Assembly (NCBI GenBank): GCA_001606155.1
Contig: LODT01000016.1
Location: 124,001 to 188,000, forward strand
DNA from: Tieghemostelium lacteum
Lineage: Eukaryota > Evosea > Eumycetozoa > Dictyosteliales > Raperosteliaceae
Direction of reading: 5' to 3'
Length of the DNA stretch: 64,000 nt
The position numbers were made by a program, and so were the translations under genes. Of the stretch, positions 55,680-64,000 are shown piece by piece. The notes beneath the pieces were generated by a model, which was given only the letters and a program-made list of their open reading frames with translations, was not told the origin of the DNA and did no database searches. The stretch's first letter is position 1, and the number at the start of each line of letters is the position of its first letter.

Positions 55680-58124
55680 TTATTTAATGAATTTCATGTT
55701 TAGATGATTTGCAGGTTTAAATGCACCCATTTTGATTTTTGAGAAATAGAATTGATAAAGATGTTCAGAACTGAGATATCCGTCATCAAATAGTGAATAC
55801 TTACAAAGTGGTATGTTAAAATCATAAACACGATGAAAAATAGTGAATGTTTTAATATTGCTGTGGTTGAGTTTTTGGAAAATGAGTTGTAGTGATTCAA
55901 TTGATAAATGATCCATTTCATCATAATATTTGGTAATGTTGATTTTGAGTTTTTTGATATTTGGAAATTGGGTGGCTATATCAACGAGGATTGGCACATT
56001 ATTAGGACGAGAAACCTTGAAACTCAATACATCAGTTTTGGAAAATGTATTGGAATAGAATGACATGACTCCTTCCTTATCCAATTCCTCTTTATGGAAG
56101 TGAATTGTGTATCTATCAAAACCTGAGAATCGTAGGTTTTGTTCAATGTTGAGTATTTTTAATTTTGGAATTCGAATTGGGTGAGTATAGGTTGAATTTG
56201 AAAGTATACTATCTTTAAAAAAAGATTGGAGATCTAATGAAATGGTATTCACCTCCATATCATCATTAAATCCATAGTTTATATAATTCTCATCAAAAAT
56301 CTGATAAATGTTAACTGTTTTGAGGTTTGGTAACTGAAGTTTTAGAATACACTCAAATACCACTTGTGCATGATCCCATCTATCAGTTACAACAAAGTAA
56401 ATGTGTTCTAGTAACGGTGATTTCTGACATAGGGTAACTACTTGGTCGATATTGGTATCAGAAGATGTATAAAATGAAATGCTCTTGAAATTGGTGTTTC
56501 TAGTAGGAATAATTCTAGTGTGAACATTGGAGACTACTGAATTATTAATGTCATATTCAACAGACATAGATTCTGCTCTTTCATAGAATATCCTTTCCTG
56601 GTTTTCAATAGGATACAAATTCAGTGACAGGTATCTTAGAAACTTTGGATAGTCTTTAAAAAGACAATATCTAGCATTGATATTCAACTTGTATGGTTGA
56701 GGAACACCAATATAGTTTCTATTAATAGAATCAAAGTCATTGTAGTTGTTAGTGAGTATACTAGAACACACATCAAACATCTTCTTTGATACCATAGACA
56801 AATTGATTTTGTGTTGGTGGTGGTAGGTTTTTATCCTGTACAATAACGTTACGATTCTCTCCAATAAAATCACTGGAAGATCAAGTAAATTCATTTTGTT
56901 ATTGTCGGGATACACAGTAATTGGGTTCAAAGTATTTACATAGTTGTTCACTTCATAATCTATCCAATAGATATCAGTTGATTTTGAAGTTTTTACATCC
57001 TCTTTAAATCTAGTGAACTGACTGTAAAACATGATAAACCATTTAGACTGTCTCCAAATCGTTGAAGGGACCGTATCAAAAAAGCTTCTGACTTCATCTA
57101 GCTCCTGTAAATCCTTGATTTTCATACCACTATATACCTTCTCCAGAGGTATATCGCTAGGCAACTCATCTTCATCACCACTTGTAAGAAATGTCAATTT
57201 CAGTGCGAATTCTCTTACTTTCTGTACCCCAATTGGCACATCAACTGAATTGTTTCTAAATAGAATCTCTAGTTTATCATATGTAAAATGTCTAGCTAGA
57301 AAATAGTAACCATCTATATATTCAAAATCTACCATATATAGCAACTCTCTACTAGTTTCAATAGTACCTATTGCATTTAACGCCTTTAAGATAAAATCAT
57401 TTGGGTTATAAATGTATTTAACGAGTTTGAGCATGTTAATAAATGATTGTTGGTGTTGTAATACTGATTGAGTTGGTGATAGATCGATAAGCAACTCCTC
57501 TAGCTCTGGCCCTGATTCTGTTGACAATAGACTCTGTGCCAATCTATAATTATTAAAAATGTGTTGTATCATATCACGTGGTATAGAATTAGATTCCTCC
57601 AGAACCCATTTTGCAACCACCTCTGCATTTTCAACAAGCTTGTTTACAACCCCTTTGTAATGTGTATCATCAAGTTTTGAAAAGAGTTCAAGAAAGAATT
57701 CAACAATAGCCCCACGAAATACCTTCTCTCGACATATTAGAAGTGGTCTATTAATGATATTCAAAACCAAATCTAGAGTAATGAATATCAATGAACAGTT
57801 CTGAGAAATGGAATAACTATAGATTGATGAAAAAATCTGTAGTTGTGGGTGGATAACTTTAAAATTATCCGATGCACCAGAACAGTTCAATAAAATACCA
57901 TGATAAAATATCAATGGTAAATTATTTCCTATATTATTCGTTATATTATCAATTCTGAAATACTTTGTCACTGAATCACCAATTTTAGATGACAATATAT
58001 AAGGTACATATTGCCAAAAAAACAATGGATTTAGATTGAGATTCAATACCTTTAATATTGCTGGTACATTGTCTGTGGTAACTTGCAAGAGTGGTAGCAT
58101 TTCAATTATATCTCTCTCTTTCAT
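55680..58124 (-). CDS. Gene B: giant F-box-like/LRR protein
   Basis: 814 residues, one exon from the ATG at 58124. The first ~430 residues are helical. An F-box-like block follows (LLDLPVILLERIVTLLYRIK, then LSMVSKKMFDVC), the clearest in the cluster. The rest is leucine-rich (FPNIKKLKINITKYY, LESLQLIFQKLN type units). Upstream, the frame remains open through the 45 bases before the ATG and joins the 58170-59362 ORF with only one TAA between, so B may be the 3' part of a longer gene. A deleted copy of its 3' end lies next to A1. Confidence 0.7.
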   Translation of the reverse strand: MKERDIIEMLPLLQVTTDNVPAILKVLNLNLNPLFFWQYVPYILSSKIGDSVTKYFRIDNITNNIGNNLPLIFYHGILLNCSGASDNFKVIHPQLQIFSSIYSYSISQNCSLIFITLDLVLNIINRPLLICREKVFRGAIVEFFLELFSKLDDTHYKGVVNKLVENAEVVAKWVLEESNSIPRDMIQHIFNNYRLAQSLLSTESGPELEELLIDLSPTQSVLQHQQSFINMLKLVKYIYNPNDFILKALNAIGTIETSRELLYMVDFEYIDGYYFLARHFTYDKLEILFRNNSVDVPIGVQKVREFALKLTFLTSGDEDELPSDIPLEKVYSGMKIKDLQELDEVRSFFDTVPSTIWRQSKWFIMFYSQFTRFKEDVKTSKSTDIYWIDYEVNNYVNTLNPITVYPDNNKMNLLDLPVILLERIVTLLYRIKTYHHQHKINLSMVSKKMFDVCSSILTNNYNDFDSINRNYIGVPQPYKLNINARYCLFKDYPKFLRYLSLNLYPIENQERIFYERAESMSVEYDINNSVVSNVHTRIIPTRNTNFKSISFYTSSDTNIDQVVTLCQKSPLLEHIYFVVTDRWDHAQVVFECILKLQLPNLKTVNIYQIFDENYINYGFNDDMEVNTISLDLQSFFKDSILSNSTYTHPIRIPKLKILNIEQNLRFSGFDRYTIHFHKEELDKEGVMSFYSNTFSKTDVLSFKVSRPNNVPILVDIATQFPNIKKLKINITKYYDEMDHLSIESLQLIFQKLNHSNIKTFTIFHRVYDFNIPLCKYSLFDDGYLSSEHLYQFYFSKIKMGAFKPANHLNMKFIK

Positions 58125-58169
58125 ATTAGTTATATTTATATTTGTTAAAATCCAACTATATATAACATT

Positions 58170-59362
58170 TTAATTAAAAAAGGTTAGAAAATGTTGGTCT
58201 ATAATGAAAAAATTAAATAATTCATACTCTGAAAGGATATCAGAAATTGAATTGAAATCTAAATCAAATTTAAATCTAGACATGATGATACCTCTAATGA
58301 CTAATAAGGGGTAGGTAGTCTGCACCGTGTGATTAGATTTAATATATTGAATAACTTCATAATTGATTACCTCTGAACCAAAGTAATCAATGAATTTCTC
58401 TAGATTGGCTTCCAATGAGGTATTGATAACTGAACTAGAGTATTCAAACTTAAAAAATAGACCAAATAGTATATCTCTACACTCATCAATTTTGTGAGTT
58501 CTGGTCTTACTCGGAAAATCTAGGAGATAGGCTTCAGTTATTTTATGTAATTTAGATACTCTGTAGACAATCTGGTTTGCAGTGATATCAGATAGAATAT
58601 CATCTGGAATTCCATATTGTTGAATTTCTTTAAAATTGAACAATAAATCAAAATTAATTTTCTTTTTGTGGTCATATGATAATTTCGATACAATTTTCAT
58701 TGCATTATCATAACCTTCTTTACTGGGTGGTTTAAATGTTAAAATATATGGAATATCTTTTGAAAATATATCAAATAGCTCCCAATCATAAATAAACCCA
58801 AGGTAAGCACGATCTCTATAAAATGGATTAGATGATTTCAATTCCAATAAATAATTTATGATTCTCTGAATATCATTTTCAGATTTATACCATTTATAAT
58901 ATTCTTATTTTAAATATATTAATTATACAAATTTAAAGTAGGTATAATTAACTGAATAAACATACCTTGAGTCAATAAATGATCATTAACAATAAACTTT
59001 ACGAAAAAATATATGATTTGAGTTGGTAATAGTGGTACACTCTCCATTAATATGGATGTTGATGTAGAGTGATATTTAAAACCATATCTTGGGTCATTTG
59101 GTGTAAAATATTTATGTACTGCTTGTAGCCTTTGATCATTATTCATGAGGCACCATTCATTGAATATCTGATGAACCAATAAAAAATCATCATTATTCAA
59201 TTCTGCTATAAACTTTATAATAACCACATCACTAGTACATAAATGAAAATGATCTATTCCACAATAAACACAAATGTTATCATTAACAATAGGAGGTGAT
59301 CTATAAATAGTTGTATAAAAATGTTTTCTTAAAAACTCCTCTCTACTCTCTTTTATCGACAT
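58170..59362 (-). CDS. Upstream ORF of gene B (separate gene or its 5' part)
   Basis: Exons 59362-58966 and 58903-58170 (GTATGT donor, AATAAG acceptor), giving 376 residues. It begins MSIKESREEFLRKHFYTTI and has a CxxC...H..C cluster (ICVYCGIDHFHLC) near residue 30 that could bind zinc. The rest is helical. The stop TAA (58172-58170) is followed, in the same frame, by 15 open codons and then the ATG of gene B. Either two genes sit 45 bases apart, or one ~1,200-residue gene, the size of C and A, carries a nonsense codon. Confidence 0.65.
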
Positions 59363-59625
59363 AAAATTAATAATCAAAATGATCAAAAAAAAATAAGAAA
59401 AACTTAAAAAATACAAAAAAATAATCAATTTAAATTTTAAATTTGACTTTATATTTAAATATACATAAATATATAAATACATGTTGAGTCAATAATCTAT
59501 ATTATATAATTTGAGTGATTTTAATTATAAAACCCCATGAATTCAAAAAATTCATTTTGCGTCGTCACCACTGAAGTTGATCAGTAAAAAATAATTTTTT
59601 TTTTATTTTTAAAAACCAATCAACA

Positions 59626-61312
59626 ATGAACTCTAAAGTTATATTATTACTAATCTTAGGATTACTTGTATTAAACGTTGTCAGATCCCATCCAGGACAT
59701 TCACATCCACATGGAGGTCATGATTCAGATGAAGAAGATGAAGATTCAAAAGTCGCAAAATTGACTGAAGACACCTTCCAAGAATTTGTCACTGAACACG
59801 ACTTAGTTTTAATTAAATTTTGTATGTGTCATTATAAATCAAATACCCCAAATCATTCATAAAGGTTTTTTTTTTAAAACAATATATTAATTTATATAAC
59901 ATTTCTGATTATACATATAAATAGATGCACCATGGTGTGGACATTGTAAGAAATTAGCACCAGACTACAAGAAATTAGCAGAGAAATTATACAGTCAAGA
60001 AAAGATTGGTATTGCTAAAGTTGATTGTACTGAAGAAGAAGATTTATGTCAAGCTCACAGAGTTCAAGGTTACCCAACTTTGATTCTCTACAATAAGGGT
60101 GTCCCTGAACCATACGAAGGTGGAAGAAAACTAGAAGAGATGGCCACCTATTTACAACAAGAATTGTTACCACCAGTAGAGAAACTCGAAACACAAGAGG
60201 ATGTTGATGCATTCATTAAAGCCAATGAATTGGCATTTGTAGGTCACTTTAGCAATGATCATGACGATCGTTACACTACTTTCTTATCTGTAGTTTCCAA
60301 AAACAAGAGAAACCTTAGATTTGGTGCTGTTGTAAAGAAGGATCAACCAGAATTAGAGGCTGGTAAAGTTGCTGCCGGTTTCATTTACAAGTCATTTGAT
60401 GATCCAAAAGTAGCTTTTGAAGGTGAATGGGCTGTTGAAGAACTCAATAACTTTGTTGCCGTTAATATCGTTCCAATGGTTGGCGAAATCAATGGTAAAA
60501 CCTACAAGAAATACGAGAACCTCCCAGTCCCACTCGGTTATCTCTTTATCAATGCCGACCAAGACAACAAAAAAACCCTCGACGATATTAAAGCTGTCGT
60601 TGAACAACATAAGGGAAAAATTATTGTTTGCACCGTCGATATGAAGAAGTTTGGTCAACAAGCTACCTATATGGGTCTCACTGGTAAAGTCATTCCAGCT
60701 CTCTCTATTGAAAATGATCCACACAAATACGTATTTGATGAATCCAAGGAATTCACAAAAGACAATGTCCAAACCTTCATCGAAGAAATCCTCTCTGGAA
60801 AAGCCGAGCCATTCGTCAAATCTGAACCAATCCCAGAGTCCAATGATAAACCAGTTAAAGTCATTGTCGGTAAGACCTACTCTGAAATTGCCCTCGACAC
60901 CACCAAAGATGTCTTTATTGAATTTTATGCCCCATGGTGTGGACATTGCAAGAGCTTAGAGCCAATTTACAACCAACTTGGTGAATACCTCAAATCAGTA
61001 CCAAGTGTTGTCATTGCTAAAGTTGATGCCACTGCCAATGATGTTCCAAAAGAACTCAACATTAAAGGTTTCCCAACCCTTTTACTCTTCAAATCCTCTG
61101 ATAAAGCCAATCCAATTCCATACAATGGTATGAGAGATAGTTATCAATCATTGGCCAAATTCGTCCACGAAAACGCTGGTATTGAATTTGAATTACCATC
61201 CCCATTAGCTGAAGTTGATGTAGAAGACTCTGATCTTGAAGCTGAACCAATCAAAACTACTGATAAAAAAGATTCTAAAAAATCTAAAGATGCTAAACAT
61301 GATGAACTTTAA
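59626..61312 (+). CDS. Protein disulfide isomerase with two thioredoxin active sites
   Basis: Exons 59626-59821 and 59925-61312, giving 527 residues. A signal peptide (KVILLLILGLLVLNVVRSHP) is followed by a His/Asp/Glu-rich stretch (HPGHSHPHGGHDSDEEDEDS). The intron lies just before the first active site: its phase 1 junction makes YAPWCGHCKK. The second site is FYAPWCGHCKSLEPIY, about 340 residues later, so the order is a-b-b'-a' as in classical PDI. The C-terminus is KHDEL, an ER-retention signal. It forms and rearranges disulfides in secretory proteins. The N-terminal His-rich acidic stretch is unusual and might bind metal or calcium (inference). Confidence 0.95.
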
Positions 61313-61455
61313 ATAATCAAACTACAATAATAAAACAAAAAAAAAAAATACTATTTTAACCTTCTTACCATTCAAATTCTCATATTTACTTTCCTTATTT
61401 GCACTTTTACATAAAAAAATTTTAATAATTATATAGAATTTCTTTTATTTAATAA

Positions 61456-62616
61456 ATGTTGTTGTTGTTAGTAATGTTAGAGTATATTATAAGATTTTAT
61501 AATACAGTAATTAATGTTAATCTTCATTATTGTGTAGAAAAGGTTTTTGAGTTATTTGGAAGACAAACTCCGATAATTCAATTACCAATGGAAGATGAAA
61601 ATGAAAATGTTAATTCTGATATAAATTCTCAAATTAGAGAATCAAAAGAGAATTTGGAGACAATTGTAGATAAACCAAATGAACTCTTTGGAGTTTGTTT
61701 TTCTCTTGAAAATGAACTTTCTGAAATTTCAGAGATTTCAAATCATGAGTATTCAGATGCATCTCCAAATTCAATAGCGGATTTGGAGGATATTAGTAGT
61801 GATTGTGAAGAAGAATCTAATAGCTCTTCTGGTATGGAACTAAACATCTACAATGAAGTTCAAGAACAAGTTGAAGAAATTATTAATCTTAGAAATAAGA
61901 ATAACATTCAAAACCAAGAGAAAATTCAACAACATGGTATACCACCTGTATTCTTACCTCAGAGCATGAATGGATCATTTGTCTTAGTTCCTTTACCTAT
62001 TGAACATTTCTATGGCACTTTTCAGCAACAACAACCATTTCAATACAACAGTTCCTCTCCATTAACATATTTATTTTATAATCCAACTCTACCAGAATAC
62101 CAACATCAGAATTATGATGTTCCATTTGTAGATGTAGATAAAGAAGAGAATAATAATGTGGTTAAAGAAGAATATATTGAAAAAATACAGGTGCAACAAC
62201 AACAACAACAAGAACAAGAACAAGAAGAAAAAGAAATAATTAAAGGTGGATCAAATTGGACGATTTTAAAAAATGAAACTCTATTACCATATAAACAAAA
62301 TATAGTTACTAAAAGTAAGAATGATAGTATAAAGAGTTCAAAATTTACACCTAAAGATAGAATTACTATATTGTGTGAAAGAAGAACCAAATTTGGATTA
62401 CAGATACAAGAGATTGAAAAACAACTGAAGCTTTTAAAGTTGGTTGAAAAAAAGAATTGTAATAGTGATCAGTTATTGAGTGAAAAAGAAGAGCAATTAC
62501 TGAATAGTAGAGGTTACTTAATGCAAATACACAAAACTACAAAATTTAAATTAGAAAAAGTTAAATCTGAACTCTATAATCTTGGGTACAATCAATTTTA
62601 TAAATCTTATAGATGA
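61456..62616 (+). CDS. Unrecognised coiled-coil protein
   Basis: 386 residues, single exon, ATG in an AATAAATG context. The N-terminus is hydrophobic (MLLLLVMLEYIIRFY) and could be a membrane anchor. An acidic Ser/Glu-rich region follows (to about residue 150), then a Pro/Phe/Tyr/Gln-rich middle and a poly-Gln/Glu stretch. The last ~90 residues are a strongly charged predicted coiled coil (RRTKFGLQIQEIEKQLKLL, EKEEQLLNSRGYL). No family is recognised. Follows the PDI gene by 143 bases on the same strand. Confidence 0.7.
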   Translation: MLLLLVMLEYIIRFYNTVINVNLHYCVEKVFELFGRQTPIIQLPMEDENENVNSDINSQIRESKENLETIVDKPNELFGVCFSLENELSEISEISNHEYSDASPNSIADLEDISSDCEEESNSSSGMELNIYNEVQEQVEEIINLRNKNNIQNQEKIQQHGIPPVFLPQSMNGSFVLVPLPIEHFYGTFQQQQPFQYNSSSPLTYLFYNPTLPEYQHQNYDVPFVDVDKEENNNVVKEEYIEKIQVQQQQQQEQEQEEKEIIKGGSNWTILKNETLLPYKQNIVTKSKNDSIKSSKFTPKDRITILCERRTKFGLQIQEIEKQLKLLKLVEKKNCNSDQLLSEKEEQLLNSRGYLMQIHKTTKFKLEKVKSELYNLGYNQFYKSYR

Positions 62617-62710
62617 TAAATAAATTGATATATTTGTTTTTTTTTATTGTTAGTATATATAACATTTATCTTACAAAATGATGATGATTCTAATCATGAT
62701 TGAGTTTGTT

Positions 62711-63335
62711 TTAGTTTGTAACACCTAATAAAACCAATAGTGATGGTGAACTGGCACCTTGAGTAACCCATTCCTTTTTAGTGATGGTATTTGATTTATC
62801 AGCATCCAATTTCTCAAATAGTTTGTTAATGAATACAGTTACATCACTTTCTTTTTTACCCATTGCTTTACCAACTTCTACCATCATTTTAACAAGACTT
62901 TCAATTTCAACTTTTTCTAAAGAACCACTAGCATCTTTATCCCAAACATCAAATAAAACTGTTAATTTCTCTTCAGCTGATGCTTTTCCAAAGATTGAAA
63001 TGGCAATTGAAAGTTCTTTGAAATCAATTGAACCAGACTATAAATTACAACATCATTAGTATTTGGATTGTTATTTTTATGCAAAAGTATGTACAAATAG
63101 TTACTTTATCAGTATCAAAGGTATCAAATAAATTAGATAAGTGGTCTTGTGGGAAATTTGGGAGTCTTGGTTTAAAGAATTCAATAAATTCAGCTCTGTT
63201 GAATGAACCATTCTTGTCTTTGTCAGCTTCTTTGAACTCTTTGTGTAATTTAGTAATTTCATTTTTAGAAAGACTAGTTTGTTTAGAGAGATACTCTACA
63301 TCTGCAGAATCTAATTTACTGTTTTGTGAACCCAT
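62711..63335 (-). CDS. Myristoylated EF-hand calcium sensor (NCS/calcineurin-B-like)
   Basis: Exons 63335-63105 and 63037-62711, giving 185 residues. The start MGSQNSKL is a strong N-myristoylation signal. EF-hands are visible at DKDKNGSFNRAEF, DTDKSGSIDFKEL (the intron falls within this loop), DKDASGSLEKVEI and DADKSNTITKKEW. All four loops start with Asp and keep the central Gly or Asn, so most should bind calcium. The tail (SPSLLVLLGVTN) resembles the end of NCS and calcineurin-B-like proteins. It likely couples calcium to membrane targets by a myristoyl switch. Which subfamily it is cannot be fixed by eye. Confidence 0.88.
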
Positions 63336-63465
63336 TATTAAATTATTTGTAAAATAAAAAAAAAAAATAAATAAAAATATCTGTTATCTGAAATTCATTG
63401 AAATTGTTGGAATCATTATTTTGTGACTTGATTTTGTTTTGTTCAAAATCGTAACTGATGGTTTT

Positions 63466-64000
63466 TTATTGTAAAACTCTGAATTTAATATTATTAATAT
63501 TTGTAAATTTATAGGTATCAACAAGTGAGAAGTCTTCTAGTATTGGAATAGAGGGATTCAATTGATTGCACAAAAGTACCTCTTTAACTGATGGACATGA
63601 AGCACAAAAGCTTAACAATTTAGAAACCAATTGTTTAAAGTACAGTCCACTCAATACATCTTGAATTGGTATTGTAATAGGTTCTTTGAATACTGAAATT
63701 CCTAGAGTTATATTCGCTAGTTTAGGTAGAGATTGAATAGATTTACCATAGTTCTCAATAATCTTGAGTATATTGTGGTAACTAGCTTCAATTTTGAGAT
63801 GTTTTAGATTTTTCATGGTGAAGAGTGGTGATAAATCAATGATGGTTTCGGACATTGGTGCCATTACAAATGTTTCAATAGAGGTATTGTATCTAAAGTA
63901 TTCAAGTGAACCATCTTTAAATGCAATATCAAAATGGTTAAATTGAGGTAATAGTTGAGGTAACATTTCAACATTATGAAACTCGAAATTAAAATCCACA
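63466..64000 (-). CDS. Leucine-rich protein, C-terminal part (runs off right edge)
   Basis: Open to the window edge with no reliable ATG; the stop is at 63466. At least 177 residues of irregular leucine-rich units (LFTMKNLKHLKIEAS, LPKLANITLGISV), in the style of the C-termini of the cluster proteins. Probably another member of the F-box-like LRR family, but no F-box is inside the window. Confidence 0.65.
   Translation of the reverse strand, partial: VDFNFEFHNVEMLPQLLPQFNHFDIAFKDGSLEYFRYNTSIETFVMAPMSETIIDLSPLFTMKNLKHLKIEASYHNILKIIENYGKSIQSLPKLANITLGISVFKEPITIPIQDVLSGLYFKQLVSKLLSFCASCPSVKEVLLCNQLNPSIPILEDFSLVDTYKFTNINNIKFRVLQ

Noticed and set aside
39762-59362. Transposon- or virus-driven origin of the A/B/C cluster
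   Set aside because: No reverse transcriptase, integrase, transposase, capsid motif, terminal repeat or target-site duplication was seen; plain tandem duplication explains the layout.
60392-60946. 184-codon minus-strand ORF in the PDI gene
   Set aside because: Antisense shadow of a conserved, complete PDI frame.

Overview
The window looks like nuclear DNA of a dictyostelid social amoeba. It is AT-rich, with A/T homopolymers between genes, short AT-rich introns, an A-rich context before most start codons, long Gln/Asn/Ser/Thr runs inside otherwise conserved proteins, a CBM49 secreted protein, and a large expanded family of F-box-like leucine-rich proteins. The species cannot be fixed from sequence alone. 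The frequent GTATGT donors and several TACTAAC branch sites argue against simply assuming Dictyostelium discoideum.

Left part (1-14060): a partial unknown gene, a CBM49 secreted protein with a Gln-rich tail, an ABC half-transporter, a tandem pair of tiny paralogous acidic proteins (52 and 50 aa), the Golgi SNARE GS28 (GOSR1), proteasome subunit alpha-3, RhoGDI, an armadillo-BTB protein and an SPT2 chromatin protein. Middle (14381-32365): a complete TRRAP/Tra1 pseudokinase (3,984 aa, three exons), peroxisomal urate oxidase, a possible unlisted small gene, nucleoporin NUP58, a MYDGF-family secreted protein and an F-box/WD40 protein whose start codon is split by an intron. These are mostly housekeeping genes.

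Right part (32497-59362) is accessory. Two ~500-aa F-box-like LRR proteins flank a TYSND1-type peroxisomal processing protease. They are followed by a decayed gene, a frameshifted prolyl-4-hydroxylase-like gene, and a cluster of giant (~800-1,260 aa) dictyostelid-type proteins. The cluster reads: intact C(-), A1(+), broken B(-), unknown remnant, A2(+), broken C(-), A3(+), intact B(-). A1, A2 and A3 are close paralogues. The broken B and broken C fragments sit where the intact B and C sit beside the other A copies, so a C-A-B unit was apparently duplicated and then eroded. The last part (59626-64000) holds a protein disulfide isomerase with an HDEL-type ER signal, an unknown coiled-coil protein, a myristoylated EF-hand protein and a partial LRR-like gene running off the right edge.

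The two peroxisomal genes (uricase and the TYSND1-like protease) both end in SKL. No tRNA, rRNA, transposon, retroelement or CRISPR could be supported. All splice junctions given here were inferred by eye from GT-AG sites, frame and protein similarity recalled from memory.
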